64,000 nt of DNA from Alphaproteobacteria bacterium (GCA_018969015.1 JAGWZE010000016.1:1-64000); one strand, 5' to 3'; positions 17,381-26,240 are shown, counted from the first letter of the stretch. Numbers and translations are program-made. The notes: generated from the letters alone by a model not told the origin.

Positions 17381-18676
17381 ATGATCTTCGAACATTCGGC
17401 CGAGACCAAGCATTGGGTCGACCGCGTCCAGCGGTTCATGGACGAGCACATCGTTCCCGCCATCCCGATCTACGAGAAGCAGGACAAGGAAGGCGATCGC
17501 TGGAAGGTGATCCAGATCGTCGAGGACCTGAAAAAGAAGGCCAAGGCCGAAGGTCTGTGGAACATGTTCATGCCGCCGCACGCGGGGCACCCGAACCTGG
17601 ACGACACCTTCGAGTTCGAAGGGCCGAAGCTCTCCAACGTGACCTATTCGGCGATCGCCGAACTCCTCGGCCGCGTCGGCTTCGCCTCGGAAGTGTTCAA
17701 CTGCTCGGCGCCCGACACCGGCAACATGGAAGTGCTCGAGCGTTACGGCACCCGCGAGCAGAAGGAGAAGTGGCTGCGCCCGCTGATGAACGGCGAGATC
17801 CGCTCCGCCTTCCTCATGACCGAGCCGGCGGTCGCTTCGTCTGACGCCACCAACATCCAGACGGAAATCCGCCGCGACGGCGATCATTACGTCATCAACG
17901 GCCGCAAGTGGTGGTCCTCGGGCGTGGGCGATCCGCGCTGCAAGATCGCCATCGTGATGGGCAAGACCGACCCGTCGCAAAAGACCTACACCCAGCAGTC
18001 GCAGATCCTCGTGCCGCTCGACGCGCCGGGCGTGAAGCTCCTGCGCCCGCTGACGGTGTTCGGCTATGACGACGCCCCGCACGGCCACTTCGAAGTGCTG
18101 CTCGAAAACGTGCGCGTGCCGGCGGAAAACCTGATCCTGCGCGAAGGCGCAGGCTTCGAGATCGCGCAGGGCCGCCTGGGCCCGGGCCGTATCCACCACT
18201 GCATGCGCACGCTCGGGGCCGCGGAAGTGGCGCTCGAAAAGATGTGCAAGCGCCTCCTGTCGCGCAAAGCGTTCGGCAAGACGCTCGCCGACCACTCGGT
18301 GTGGGAACAGCGCATCGCCGAAGCGCGCATCGACATCGAGATGACGCGCCTCCTTTGCCTCAAGGCCGCGTACATGATGGACACTGTGGGCAACAAGGTC
18401 GCCCGCGCCGAGATCGCGATGATCAAGGTGGCCGCGCCCCGCATCGCGCTGAAGGTAATCGACGACGCGATCCAGGCGCACGGCGGCGGCGGCGTCTGCC
18501 AGGACTACGGGCTTGCCCGGTCCTATGCCGGCATCCGCACGCTGCGCCTGGCCGACGGTCCGGACGAAGTGCACTGCCGCACGATCGCCCGCCTCGAGCT
18601 CGGCAAGCACGCCGGCGCCGCGGCCAAGGAAGCGGCCGACGCCGAAGCGCGTCTGCACGTCCCGGGCATCCGCTGA
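17381..18676 (+). CDS. acyl-CoA dehydrogenase (ACAD11-like)
   Basis: 431 residues, start preceded by GGGAGGAG. The flavoprotein pattern is complete: [16 protein letters not shown], the [10 protein letters not shown] strand, [14 protein letters not shown], and the C-terminal [15 protein letters not shown] segment with the catalytic-region glycines. The IHHCMR and AHGGGG segments are typical of the ACAD10/11-type and related long-chain enzymes. It dehydrogenates acyl-CoA thioesters at C2-C3 in beta-oxidation and passes electrons to ETF. It is followed by its own hairpin terminator. Confidence 0.92.
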   Translation: MIFEHSAETKHWVDRVQRFMDEHIVPAIPIYEKQDKEGDRWKVIQIVEDLKKKAKAEGLWNMFMPPHAGHPNLDDTFEFEGPKLSNVTYSAIAELLGRVGFASEVFNCSAPDTGNMEVLERYGTREQKEKWLRPLMNGEIRSAFLMTEPAVASSDATNIQTEIRRDGDHYVINGRKWWSSGVGDPRCKIAIVMGKTDPSQKTYTQQSQILVPLDAPGVKLLRPLTVFGYDDAPHGHFEVLLENVRVPAENLILREGAGFEIAQGRLGPGRIHHCMRTLGAAEVALEKMCKRLLSRKAFGKTLADHSVWEQRIAEARIDIEMTRLLCLKAAYMMDTVGNKVARAEIAMIKVAAPRIALKVIDDAIQAHGGGGVCQDYGLARSYAGIRTLRLADGPDEVHCRTIARLELGKHAGAAAKEAADAEARLHVPGIR

Positions 18677-18698
18677 TCCAAAGACGGCTTTGACGACG

Positions 18699-18728
18699 AC
18701 GCCCCTGCGCTCCAGCGCAGGGGCGTTT
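18699..18728 (+). terminator. intrinsic terminator after the acyl-CoA dehydrogenase gene
   Basis: A near-perfect palindrome CGCCCCTGCG-ctccag-CGCAGGGGCG (18700-18725) is followed by TTT. It lies 23 bp past the stop and also separates this gene from the convergent vapC. Confidence 0.7.
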
Positions 18729-18732
18729 CGCG

Positions 18733-19125
18733 TTACACGAGCTCGATCTGCACGTCGTAATCGGCAAGCCGCGCGTCGTGCGTGACGAGCCGCAGCGGTT
18801 CGGCGCGCGCCACGGCGACGAGCAGGCGGTCGAACGGATCCTCGTGGAGGCGCGGAAGACCTTCCGTCGCAAGCACGTGGGCGGAGGTGATCGGCAGTAC
18901 GGCGTAGCCAGAAGCGCGAAGCGCAGCCTCCGCCGTCGACGCCGAGACCGGCATGGCGCGCCGGCCTTGTGGCAACGCGTGCTTGATCGCGATTTCCCAG
19001 AGACTCGCCACGCTGACATGAACCGTCGCCGATGGATCAAGGATCAAGGCGCGGGCTGCGGGCGAAAGGCGCGGATTGTCCTCCAGCGCCCAGATCGCAA
19101 TGTGCGTATCGAGCAGCAGGTTCAC
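18733..19125 (-). CDS. vapC: VapC-type PIN-domain toxin
   Basis: 130 residues. The PIN-domain acidic residues are in place: Asp6 (LLDTHIAIWAL), Glu44 (SLWEIAIK), Asp96 and Asp99 (HEDPFDR) and Asp117 (THDARL). The DTHIxIWAL and EDPFDRLL motifs are those of the VapC subgroup paired with Phd-like antitoxins. VapC toxins cleave tRNA or rRNA. The start overlaps the antitoxin stop by 4 bp. Confidence 0.92.
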   Translation of the reverse strand: MNLLLDTHIAIWALEDNPRLSPAARALILDPSATVHVSVASLWEIAIKHALPQGRRAMPVSASTAEAALRASGYAVLPITSAHVLATEGLPRLHEDPFDRLLVAVARAEPLRLVTHDARLADYDVQIELV

Positions 19126-19373
19126 GGCGTCTCGCCGCGCATCAGCGCCGCGGCGGCGCGTTCGATCTCGGGATCGGGGGCGGGCGTATCCGACGCGCCT
19201 TTCAGAGCGCCGATCCGCCCGTGCGACGGCGCCTGCGCAAAGGCCGTCAGCCGCGCGACCGGTTTGCCGTTGCGCGCGATCACGACTTCGGTTTCGTCGC
19301 CGCGCTCCAGCGCATCCACCAATCGGGAGAGGTTCGTTTTTGCGTCCAGCATGTTGACGATCGACATGGACAT
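19122..19373 (-). CDS. vapB: Phd/VapB-type antitoxin
   Basis: 83 residues. The N-terminal DNA-binding half has the Phd/YefM pattern (AKTNLSRLVDALERGDETEVVIARNGKPVARL). The C-terminal part (about 50-83) is the toxin-binding tail. The start may be the ATG at 19373 or the one at 19367; neither has a strong ribosome site. A palindromic element just upstream fits autoregulation by the antitoxin or the complex. Confidence 0.88.
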   Translation of the reverse strand: MSMSIVNMLDAKTNLSRLVDALERGDETEVVIARNGKPVARLTAFAQAPSHGRIGALKGASDTPAPDPEIERAAAALMRGETP

Positions 19374-19383
19374 CCCGTCGGCT

Positions 19384-19403
19384 GTTAGTCAGAGTTAGCT
19401 AAC
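19384..19403. promoter_or_regulatory. candidate VapBC operator
   Basis: The sequence GTTAG-tcaga-GTTAGCTAAC contains a perfect 10-bp palindrome (19394-19403) and an extra direct half-site (19384-19388). It starts 10 bp upstream of the first possible antitoxin start, which is where Phd/VapB proteins normally bind. Confidence 0.5.
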
Positions 19404-19461
19404 CCCGCGGGCATCCGTCGTCAAGGCTGGCTCTCAGGCCCGGCGCCGCTAAAGTGCCGCC

Positions 19462-19857
19462 ATGGATCTTCCCTGGTATCTGTGTCTCGCCGGCTCCACC
19501 ATCGGTGCGGGCCTTGGCGTTTTTGGCCTCGTCACCCCTCAGCGCGCCGCGCGGCTCGTGCGGTTGCGCGACGATCCCGAGCGGCCTGGCGGCGGCGCCG
19601 AGTTCCGGGGCACCTATGGCGGCCTGTTCCTCGGCACGCATCTCGTCGTGATCATCCTGCTGCACACGCCATATCGCGAGATGACGCTCGGCGCCGCGCT
19701 GGCCGTGGCGGCGGCGTGGGGCGTCACGGCGCTCGGGCGGCTGCTTTCGATGGCGCTCGATCCGCCCTCACGGACCGGTTTCAACGGCGCGTCGGTCGGG
19801 TTCGAGCTCGTCATCACCGGGCTGATCGCGGCGCCCGTCGTCGCCGCGCTGACCTGA
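19462..19857 (+). CDS. small membrane protein, DUF4345-like
   Basis: 131 residues with four predicted membrane helices (about 5-25, 51-69, 76-97 and 110-130). The pattern EFRGTYGGLFLG followed by WGVTALGRLLSMALD resembles DUF4345, a family of small four-helix membrane proteins of unknown function. No partner is evident; the next gene is 140 bp away. Confidence 0.65.
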   Translation: MDLPWYLCLAGSTIGAGLGVFGLVTPQRAARLVRLRDDPERPGGGAEFRGTYGGLFLGTHLVVIILLHTPYREMTLGAALAVAAAWGVTALGRLLSMALDPPSRTGFNGASVGFELVITGLIAAPVVAALT

Positions 19858-19997
19858 GGTCCGTGGCCACCATGGTCCGTTGACGCTCACGTTGGGCGGC
19901 GCGCGCCTGTGGACAATCGTAAACGACCGAAGATTGGCCGTTCCCAGGTGCGACATTTTGCGCCAATGTGGAGGTCGGGCGTCCGCGGGGCAAACGC

Positions 19998-20612
19998 ATG
20001 GCCGTGGTCGAGGATGATCTGAAAACACCGGCGCTGGTCTGGATCGGCGGCTGCGCGATTGGCGGCGCCGGCGGCCTCGAGGCGTCGGCCGCGCTCGCGG
20101 CTGCGGTCGGGGCGGGTGTGATCGTCGGCCCGGAGGGAACTTGGCGTCTCGCCGCCGCCGCGGCCGAGGGGGCGATCCTCGCCATTTGCCAGTGGGCGGC
20201 GCTCAGGCGGCTCAATCGCGCGCCGGCTCTTCTTCCGTTCACGCTCGCCGCCATCGCCGGGGCCACGATCCTCGCCGTGATCGTCGGCAGTCTCGGCCGG
20301 CTCGACCTTGGCGGCGCGCTGTTCTGGACCGGCGCGGCCGTCGCCGGCGCCGTCACGGGCGCGGTCACCGGCGCGGTGCAGTCGCCTGCGCTGGCGCGCA
20401 CGGGCGTCACGAGCTGGCGCTGGATCGCGGGATCGGCGGTCGGCTGGGCCATCGGGTCGTTCGGCGTCGCCGCGCTGATGCCGATGCTGCTCAACGGCGC
20501 CGAGATCGGAGACGCCGCGGCTATTGGCGCGGGGTTCGGGGCGATCGCCGGCGCCATGCTCGGCCTGTGCACGATGGCTGCGGCGGTCGGGCGCGCGCCC
20601 TCGCAAACCTAG
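19998..20612 (+). CDS. hypothetical Gly/Ala-rich multipass membrane protein
   Basis: 204 residues from ATG 19998 (the GTG-type start upstream at 19968 adds only a basic decapeptide). At least five hydrophobic segments rich in Gly and Ala alternate with short basic turns, for example CQWAALRRLNRAP near residues 55-67. Glycine-zipper-like spacing is common in the later helices. No family recognised; an integral inner membrane protein is the only safe statement. Confidence 0.55.
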   Translation: MAVVEDDLKTPALVWIGGCAIGGAGGLEASAALAAAVGAGVIVGPEGTWRLAAAAAEGAILAICQWAALRRLNRAPALLPFTLAAIAGATILAVIVGSLGRLDLGGALFWTGAAVAGAVTGAVTGAVQSPALARTGVTSWRWIAGSAVGWAIGSFGVAALMPMLLNGAEIGDAAAIGAGFGAIAGAMLGLCTMAAAVGRAPSQT

Positions 20613-20719
20613 CCGAGAACGGGCCTCGCCGAGATTGGGTCAGGCGCCGCAGCGACAGGCTGGGCGCCCGCGTCATGCGCTGTATCTTCCCTCCCAAACA
20701 CATGTCTTGGGAGGACGAA

Positions 20720-22039
20720 ATGGACGACGGCGCCCCCGCAAAGTTTCCCGGCTATTCCGCGGACCGGCTCGACGACGCGATCGTCAATCCCGAGTTCTAC
20801 GCCGACGAAGACAAGATCCACGACATCTTCACCCGGCTGCGCCGCGAGGATCCGGTGCGCTTCGTCGAGCCCACCGGCTTTCGGCCGTTCTGGGCGATCA
20901 CCAAGCACGCCGACATCCAGGAAATCGAAAAGCGCAACGACGTCTTCAGCGCCGCGCATCGCACCTATCTGTCGCCGATCGAAGGCGAGGAGTGGGTGAA
21001 GTCCGTCACCGGCGACACGCACCTGTTCCGCACGCTCGTGGATCTCGATGATCCGGTGCACTTCAAGCTGCGCCAGCTCACGCAGAGCTGGTTCATGCCG
21101 CCGAACCTGAAGAAGCTCGAGGCGCGCATCGCCCAGATCGCCAAGGAGCACGTCGATCGCATGGCCGAGCTCGGCGGGCAGTGCGACTTCGTGAAGGAGG
21201 TGGCGGTCTGGTATCCGCTGCGCGTGATCATGGAGATCCTCGGCGTCCCGAAGAGCGACGAGCCCTTCATGCTCAAGCTCACGCAGGAGATCTTCGGGCC
21301 GGGCGATCCCGACGTCGTCAACGAGAGCGAGCGCGCCGGCGATGGGACCGCGTTCTCGTCGTCCGACAACGGGCGCGCGGTCGATCTTTTCCAGACGGCG
21401 CAGACGCTGTTCCAGTATTTCGGCGCCATCACCGCCGATCGCCGCGCCAACCCGAAAGACGATCTCTCCACCATCATCGCCAACGGCATGATCGACGGCG
21501 CGCCGATCGGCGAGCGCGAGGCGATGAGCTACTACGTGATCGTCGCCACCGCCGGCCACGACACCACGAGCTCCGCGACGGCTGGCGGCCTGCGCCAGCT
21601 CATCCTCAATCCGGCGGAGATGGCGAAGCTCAAGGCCGATCCCGCGCTTCTCTCCGGCGCGGTGGAGGAGATGATCCGCTGGACCACGCCGGTGAAGCAC
21701 TTCATGCGCACCGCGATGGAGGACTACCCGCTCCGGGGCAAGACGATCCGCAAGGGCGACGGGCTGTGCCTGTTCTTCTCGAGCGGCAACCGCGACGAGG
21801 AGGTGTTCGAGGACCCGTTCACCTTCCGAGTCGATCGCCCGAACAACCGCCAGATCGCGTTCGGCTACGGCGTTCACCTGTGCCTGGGGATGCACCTCGC
21901 CCGGATGGAGATCAGGGCGCTGTTCGCCGAGCTGTTGCCGCGCCTCAAGTCCATTGAAATCACGGGGAAGGCGGTCAATTCTCGCTCCAACTTCGTGTCC
22001 GGCCTCAAGACGATGCCGGTGCGGTACGAGATCGTCTGA
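20720..22039 (+). CDS. cytochrome P450 monooxygenase
   Basis: 439 residues. ATG 20720 is preferred because GGGAGGAC lies just before it; an ATG at 20702 is possible. Landmarks: the oxygen-binding I-helix AGHDTT (278-283), the ExxR pair Glu317/Arg320, and the heme loop FGYGVHLCLG with thiolate Cys388. It is a soluble class I bacterial P450 that needs ferredoxin and reductase from elsewhere; neither is in the window. The insert around 195-220 (DVVNESERAGDG and a Ser-rich part) and its overall look resemble P450s for terpenoid, steroid or fatty-acid hydroxylation, but the substrate is not readable. Confidence 0.92.
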   Translation: MDDGAPAKFPGYSADRLDDAIVNPEFYADEDKIHDIFTRLRREDPVRFVEPTGFRPFWAITKHADIQEIEKRNDVFSAAHRTYLSPIEGEEWVKSVTGDTHLFRTLVDLDDPVHFKLRQLTQSWFMPPNLKKLEARIAQIAKEHVDRMAELGGQCDFVKEVAVWYPLRVIMEILGVPKSDEPFMLKLTQEIFGPGDPDVVNESERAGDGTAFSSSDNGRAVDLFQTAQTLFQYFGAITADRRANPKDDLSTIIANGMIDGAPIGEREAMSYYVIVATAGHDTTSSATAGGLRQLILNPAEMAKLKADPALLSGAVEEMIRWTTPVKHFMRTAMEDYPLRGKTIRKGDGLCLFFSSGNRDEEVFEDPFTFRVDRPNNRQIAFGYGVHLCLGMHLARMEIRALFAELLPRLKSIEITGKAVNSRSNFVSGLKTMPVRYEIV

Positions 22040-22082
22040 TCCCGGATGCTCCGGGATCGGCGCCCGGAGTGAAGGGGAAAGC

Positions 22083-23441
22083 ATGGTCAAGGGGCTGAAG
22101 GCGGCGTTGGCCGCGGGAGCGGCGGCGCTGGCGCTGACGTCGGCGGGGGCTGCGCACGCGGCCGATCCGGCGTCGAGCGTCGTGGCGATCAAGGCGGGGC
22201 GCCTGATCGACGTCGCCACCGCGTCGGTGAAGACCGATCAGGTCATCCTGATCGAGGGCGAGCGCATCAAGGCCGTGGGCGCCGCGGCGGCGACGCCGAT
22301 TCCCGCGGGCGCGCGCGTGATCGATCTCTCGGACAAGACCGTGCTGCCGGGCCTGATCGACACGCACACGCACCTGACGAGCGATCCCACGATCAGCTAT
22401 CTGGAGTCCTACCACATCTCGGCGCCGCGGGCGGGCCTGTTCGGCGCGGCGGGCGCGTGGCGCACGCTCCGGGCGGGCGTGACGACCGCGCGCAATGTCG
22501 GCGCCGGCGCCTATGCCGACGTCGCCCTGCGCGACGCGATCGAGCACGGCGACGTGCCGGGCCCGCGCGTGTTCGCCGCCGGCCCGATGATCTCGATGAC
22601 GGGCGGCCACGGCGACGACAACCACCTCGCGCCGCAATACAACTACAAGGAAGAGGGCGTCGCGGACGGCCCCGACGAAGTGCGCAAGGCGGTGCGCGAG
22701 CACGTCAAGTATGGCGTCGATCTCATCAAGATCGCGACGACGGGTGGGGTGTTCTCCTCCAACACCCGTCCGGAAACCACGCACTTCTCGCTCGAAGAGG
22801 CGAAGGCGATCGTTGCGGAGGCGCACAATCTCGGCAAGACGGTCGCGGTGCATGCGCACGGCCCGGGCGGCATCAAGATGGCGATCCGCGCGGGCGCCGA
22901 TTCCGTCGAGCACGCGAGCCTGATCGACGACGAGGGGATCGCACTCGCCAAGCAGGCCGGCACGGTGCTGTCGATGGACATCTACAACACCGACTACACG
23001 CAGGCGATGGGCCGCGCGAACGGCGTGCCTGAAGTCAACATCCAGAAGGATAAGGACATCGGCGACATCCAGCGCGAGAACTTCCGCAAGGCCGTGAAGG
23101 CCGGCGTGAAGCTCTCGTTCGGCACCGATTCCGGCGTCTATCCGCACGGCGACAACGCCAAGCAGCTCGCCGTGATGGTGCGCTACGGCATGACGCCGAT
23201 GCAGGCGATCGTCGCCGCCACGAAGACCGGCGCCGAGCTCTTGAAGGCGCAGGCCGACATCGGCGCGCTCGCGCCCGGTCGCTACGCCGACGTGATCGCC
23301 GTCTCCGGTGATCCGACCACGGACGTTTCCCGGCTCGAGCGCGTGGCGTTCGTCATGAAGGGCGGGCAGGTCTATCGCGGCGAACCGGGCCAGTGCGCCG
23401 TCGCGCCGGCCGCCTGGCCGTGCGACGCGCCGGCGAAGTAA
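22083..23441 (+). CDS. exported metal-dependent amidohydrolase
   Basis: 452 residues with a signal peptide (about 1-24, ending AHAAD). Metal and catalytic residues of the amidohydrolase superfamily appear in order: HTHLTSD, LIKIATTGG (carboxylated Lys), VHAHG, VEHASLID and FGTDSG. The group includes Xaa-Pro dipeptidase-like and imidazolonepropionase-related enzymes; the closest studied relatives cleave dipeptides with C-terminal Pro or Arg/Lys, but a substrate cannot be fixed. It follows the P450 gene by 43 bp on the same strand and may be co-transcribed. Confidence 0.88.
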   Translation: MVKGLKAALAAGAAALALTSAGAAHAADPASSVVAIKAGRLIDVATASVKTDQVILIEGERIKAVGAAAATPIPAGARVIDLSDKTVLPGLIDTHTHLTSDPTISYLESYHISAPRAGLFGAAGAWRTLRAGVTTARNVGAGAYADVALRDAIEHGDVPGPRVFAAGPMISMTGGHGDDNHLAPQYNYKEEGVADGPDEVRKAVREHVKYGVDLIKIATTGGVFSSNTRPETTHFSLEEAKAIVAEAHNLGKTVAVHAHGPGGIKMAIRAGADSVEHASLIDDEGIALAKQAGTVLSMDIYNTDYTQAMGRANGVPEVNIQKDKDIGDIQRENFRKAVKAGVKLSFGTDSGVYPHGDNAKQLAVMVRYGMTPMQAIVAATKTGAELLKAQADIGALAPGRYADVIAVSGDPTTDVSRLERVAFVMKGGQVYRGEPGQCAVAPAAWPCDAPAK

Positions 23442-23475
23442 GGGGCCAGCTCCGTCATCTTCAACCGTGCAAAGC

Positions 23476-23552
23476 GAGGTCGGGGATCCAGAGGGCGCCG
23501 CACGCTCCTGGATCCCCGGCACGCCTTCGGCGCGCCGAGGATGACGCCGGCG
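23476..23552. repeat. intergenic palindromic repeat, family C copy 1
   Basis: GGGGATCCAG and its inverse CTGGATCCCC face each other across about 18 bases. They are followed by CACGCCTTCGGCGCGCCGAGGATGACG. A fuller copy lies at 26070-26168. This copy fills most of the 115-bp gap between two convergent genes. Confidence 0.75.
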
Positions 23553-23556
23553 CTGG

Positions 23557-23802
23557 TTATTGCCGCTGCTGGTTCTTCTTCAGCCGGCGGTCGCGGCTCG
23601 GGTCCTTCACGCGGCCCTGGCCTCCGGGCGAGACGGTTTCGTCTTTCTTCGTCGTGCCTTTCGAGACGCCGCGCTCCTTGTTGGCTTTCAGGCGGCCGTC
23701 ATGGGAGGGATCGCGCACGCGACCCTGGCCGCCACTGCGCGCGGGGGCGGTGCGGACTCGATCGTGCGTGCGGCTCTGATCGCCATTGCTGGGACTGGGC
23801 AT
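23557..23802 (-). CDS. small basic protein with an internally duplicated GGQGRV-DPS motif
   Basis: 81 residues, highly charged, with no hydrophobic core or signal. Two copies of the unit GGQGRV(R/K)DPS(H/R)DxRLKxN occur at about 24-41 and 60-77, joined by a Lys/Thr/Glu linker. An AAGGT ribosome-site-like sequence lies before the ATG. The protein looks intrinsically disordered and nucleic-acid friendly. I know no named family. The duplicated motif conserved in both halves argues that it is a real gene and not chance. Confidence 0.6.
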   Translation of the reverse strand: MPSPSNGDQSRTHDRVRTAPARSGGQGRVRDPSHDGRLKANKERGVSKGTTKKDETVSPGGQGRVKDPSRDRRLKKNQQRQ

Positions 23803-23873
23803 GAGGACCTTGGCGCGGGCGCGAGAACGCGCGGACCGCCCTCAAAACCATCTCGGCGGGCCGTGGTTCCAGG

Positions 23874-24674
23874 CTAGGCCGGTCGACGCGCGACCATGAA
23901 GACGCGCCGCTGCGGGTACAAGGTCACGCCGTCCGCGCGTGGCGGATAGGCGCGGCGCACGCGCACGTCGTAGGTTTCGAGGAAGCGCGCGGCGTCATCC
24001 GGGGCGAGCGCGGTGAGCACGGGGCGCAAGGCCGTTCCTTTGACCCAATCCGTCACGCCTGCGGCGCCGAGCTGGTGGAGATAGGTCGTCTCCCAGACGT
24101 CGACGTCCATGCCGCCGGCCGCGCGCAGCAGATCGTAGTAGGCCGTCGCCTCGAGCACCGTCGCTCCGCTGCGCAGCGCGGCGACGAGATCTTCGCGCCC
24201 CATCTCGCGACACAAATCCCGTGCGATCTCGTGTGCGGCCGAGCCGAGATTGCTCGGCATCTGCAGCGCGAAGACGCCGCCCGGCGCGACGTGAGCGAAC
24301 AGGCGCGGGAGCAGCGTCGCGTGATCCTCGAGCCACTGCAGGGCCGCGTTGGAGAACAGCAGCGCGACGGGCGTGTCGGGTGCGGGCGCCCAGTCGCCGA
24401 TGTCGCTCAAGCGCCAATCCAGATCCGGCGCGGCGGCGCGGGCGCGCGCCAGCATCTCGGGTGAAAGATCGACGCCGATCACCCGCCGGTCCGGCATGCG
24501 GGCCGCGAGCGCGATCACGTGCTCGCCCGCGCCGCAGCCGAGATCGACGACGGCCCCGGCCGGAAGTGCGGGCAGGCGGTCCATCAGCTCGAATCCGGGA
24601 CGCAGGCGGGCGTCGGCGTAGCGGGCGTATTGGGCCGGGTCCCAGCGGACGGCGGCGATCGGAGCGTGCGCCAT
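23874..24674 (-). CDS. tam: trans-aconitate 2-methyltransferase Tam
   Basis: 266 residues. The SAM-binding motif is VVDLGCGAGEH (42-52), followed by VIGVDLSPEML. Tam-specific parts are WDPAQYARYADAR at the N terminus, FSNAALQWLEDH, ETTYLHQL with VTDWVKGTALRP, and the final TLYPQRRVFMVA. The enzyme methylates trans-aconitate, which otherwise inhibits aconitase. It is divergent from the E1-like gene with 50 bp between starts. Confidence 0.93.
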   Translation of the reverse strand: MAHAPIAAVRWDPAQYARYADARLRPGFELMDRLPALPAGAVVDLGCGAGEHVIALAARMPDRRVIGVDLSPEMLARARAAAPDLDWRLSDIGDWAPAPDTPVALLFSNAALQWLEDHATLLPRLFAHVAPGGVFALQMPSNLGSAAHEIARDLCREMGREDLVAALRSGATVLEATAYYDLLRAAGGMDVDVWETTYLHQLGAAGVTDWVKGTALRPVLTALAPDDAARFLETYDVRVRRAYPPRADGVTLYPQRRVFMVARRPA

Positions 24675-24724
24675 GGCGTTCCTTCCGGCTTTCCTTCTTT
24701 GGCGCGGCGCCGCAGAGACGGGGA

Positions 24725-25468
24725 ATGAGCCCGGACGACCTCGAGCGCTACAAGCGCCACATTCTGCTCAAGGAGATCGGCGGACAAGGCCAACAGCGCC
24801 TGCGCGCGGCGACGGTCGCGCTCGTGGGCGTGGGTGGGCTTGGGGCGCCGGCGGCGCTCTATCTCGCGGCGGCGGGCGTCGGCGCGTTGCGGCTGATCGA
24901 CCCCGACACGGTCGCGCTCTCCAATCTGCAGCGGCAGGTGCTGTTCGCCACGGCCGATATCGGCCGCCCGAAGGTCGAGGCGGCGGCGGCGGCGCTCGCG
25001 GCGCTCAATCCTGGCGTCCGCATCGAGACCCGCGCCGCGCGGCTCGACGCGGCCTCGGCGAAGGACCTCCTCGCCGGCGCCGACCTGGTGCTCGACGGGT
25101 GCGACGACTTCGAGACCCGTTTCGCGGTCAACGCGGCGAGCCGCGCGCTGGGCGTGCCGCTGGTGTCGGGCGCGGTGGGGCGGTGGGACGGGCAGGTGGC
25201 GGTGTTCAACCGCACGACCGCGGCGCCCTGTTACCGCTGCTTCGTGCCGGAAACGCCCCCGGACGCCGAGCCCTGTGCGCTCCAGGGCGTGGTCGGCGCG
25301 CTGACGGGCGTCGTCGGGGCGATGATGGCGCTGGAGGCCGTCAAGCTGATCGCCGGCGCCGGGCGCGCGCTCGACGGACGGCTGTGGATTTTCGACGCCC
25401 TCGCCGGGGAGGCGCGCACCGTCCGGCTTGCGAAAGACCCCGGCTGCAGCGCATGTGGCGCGCCATGA
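24725..25468 (+). CDS. E1-like adenylyltransferase, HesA/MoeB/ThiF family
   Basis: 247 residues. Nucleotide-binding GVGGLGAPAA (35-44), the IDPDTVALSNLQRQ arm with its arginine finger, DGCDDFETRF, and a zinc site from CYRC and CSAC near the C terminus. This is the MoeB/ThiF core without a rhodanese domain. Such enzymes adenylate the C terminus of a ubiquitin-like sulfur carrier (MoaD, ThiS) for molybdopterin or thiamine synthesis. No carrier gene is next to it; instead a DUF6624 gene overlaps its stop by 4 bp. Confidence 0.88.
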   Translation: MSPDDLERYKRHILLKEIGGQGQQRLRAATVALVGVGGLGAPAALYLAAAGVGALRLIDPDTVALSNLQRQVLFATADIGRPKVEAAAAALAALNPGVRIETRAARLDAASAKDLLAGADLVLDGCDDFETRFAVNAASRALGVPLVSGAVGRWDGQVAVFNRTTAAPCYRCFVPETPPDAEPCALQGVVGALTGVVGAMMALEAVKLIAGAGRALDGRLWIFDALAGEARTVRLAKDPGCSACGAP

Positions 25469-26064
25469 CAGCAGCCACCCTCGATCATGCCTTGCGCGGC
25501 GAACTCGTCGTGCGCGCCCGGCGGGCCCGTGACCTGCACGATCGCCTGATCCGCGACGGCAAGCTCGGCCCGGGCTACCACCCCGAGCAGGAGGCGCTCG
25601 ACGTCGACAACGCGGACTGGCTCTCGGGCGTGCTTGCCAGAAGCGGCTGGCCCAAGCGCAGCGTCGTCGGTGACGACGGCGCCGCTGCGGCCGTCCAGCT
25701 TTTGCAGCGCGCAATGAGCCGCCCGGCGATCCAGCGCCAGGGTCTCGAACTGCTCATGCAGGCGGCCGAGAAGGGCGAAGCCTCGATGATCGACGCGGCG
25801 CACTTCGCGGATCGCATCGCCGTCTACGAAGGCAAGCCGCAGCTATTCGGCACGCAGCTGGACTGGGCGGCGGATGGCGGGCTCACGCCGGCGCCGATCG
25901 CGGAGCCGGACAAGGTCGATCAGCGGCGCGCGCTCGTGGGCCTGCCGCCGCTCGCCGATCTGCTCGCGCAGGCGAAGGAAGCCGCAATCGGCGGGCCGCC
26001 GCCGGATCTCGCCGAGCGGCGCGCTGCGTTCGAGGCGTGGGCGAAGAGCGTCGGCTGGCGCTAG
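25465..26064 (+). CDS. DUF6624-family protein
   Basis: 199 residues from an ATG whose ATGA contains the stop of the E1-like gene. The conserved elements are visible: SRPAIQRQGLELLMQAAEKGEAS, the YEGKPQLFGTQ strand, PAPIAEPDKVDQRRALVGL near 148-166 and the closing LAERRAAFEAWAKS helix. DUF6624 proteins are widespread in bacteria and have no known activity. There is no signal peptide, so it is cytoplasmic. Coupling to an E1-like enzyme is worth noting. The ribosome site lies inside the upstream gene. Confidence 0.8.
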   Translation: MTAATLDHALRGELVVRARRARDLHDRLIRDGKLGPGYHPEQEALDVDNADWLSGVLARSGWPKRSVVGDDGAAAAVQLLQRAMSRPAIQRQGLELLMQAAEKGEASMIDAAHFADRIAVYEGKPQLFGTQLDWAADGGLTPAPIAEPDKVDQRRALVGLPPLADLLAQAKEAAIGGPPPDLAERRAAFEAWAKSVGWR

Positions 26065-26069
26065 GGATT

Positions 26070-26168
26070 GCGTCATCCTCGACGCGCCGCAGGCGCGGCG
26101 GGGATCCAGCCGGGCGCCCCTGTGGTCCCTGGATCCCCATCACGCCTTCGGCGCGATGAGGATGACGG
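26070..26168. repeat. intergenic palindromic repeat, family C copy 2
   Basis: Outer arms CGTCATCCTCG and GAGGATGACG enclose inner arms GGGGATCCAG and CTGGATCCCC, with small GC hairpins (CGCCGCAGGCGCGGCG; CGCCTTCGGCG). It is the complete form of the partial element at 23476-23552. It lies between the DUF6624 gene and the convergent receptor terminator. Confidence 0.8.
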
Positions 26169-26186
26169 AGCGCCTTGGAGCCCGAA

Positions 26187-26217
26187 CGAAAAAGGAGCGG
26201 CGCTTGCGCGCCGCTCC
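26187..26217 (-). terminator. intrinsic terminator of TonB-dependent receptor 1
   Basis: A perfect 10-bp stem GGAGCGGCGC / GCGCCGCTCC (26194-26203 with 26208-26217) is followed, on the minus strand, by five T residues. The same stem sequence ends receptor 2 at 29741-29769, evidence that the terminator was duplicated with the gene. Confidence 0.85.
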
Positions 26218-26240
26218 CTCAAGTCGTCCAGCGGAGGAGA

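Noticed and set aside
20141-20719. N-terminal extension of the P450 frame
   Set aside because: It overlaps the membrane-protein gene in another frame; a strong ribosome site precedes ATG 20720.
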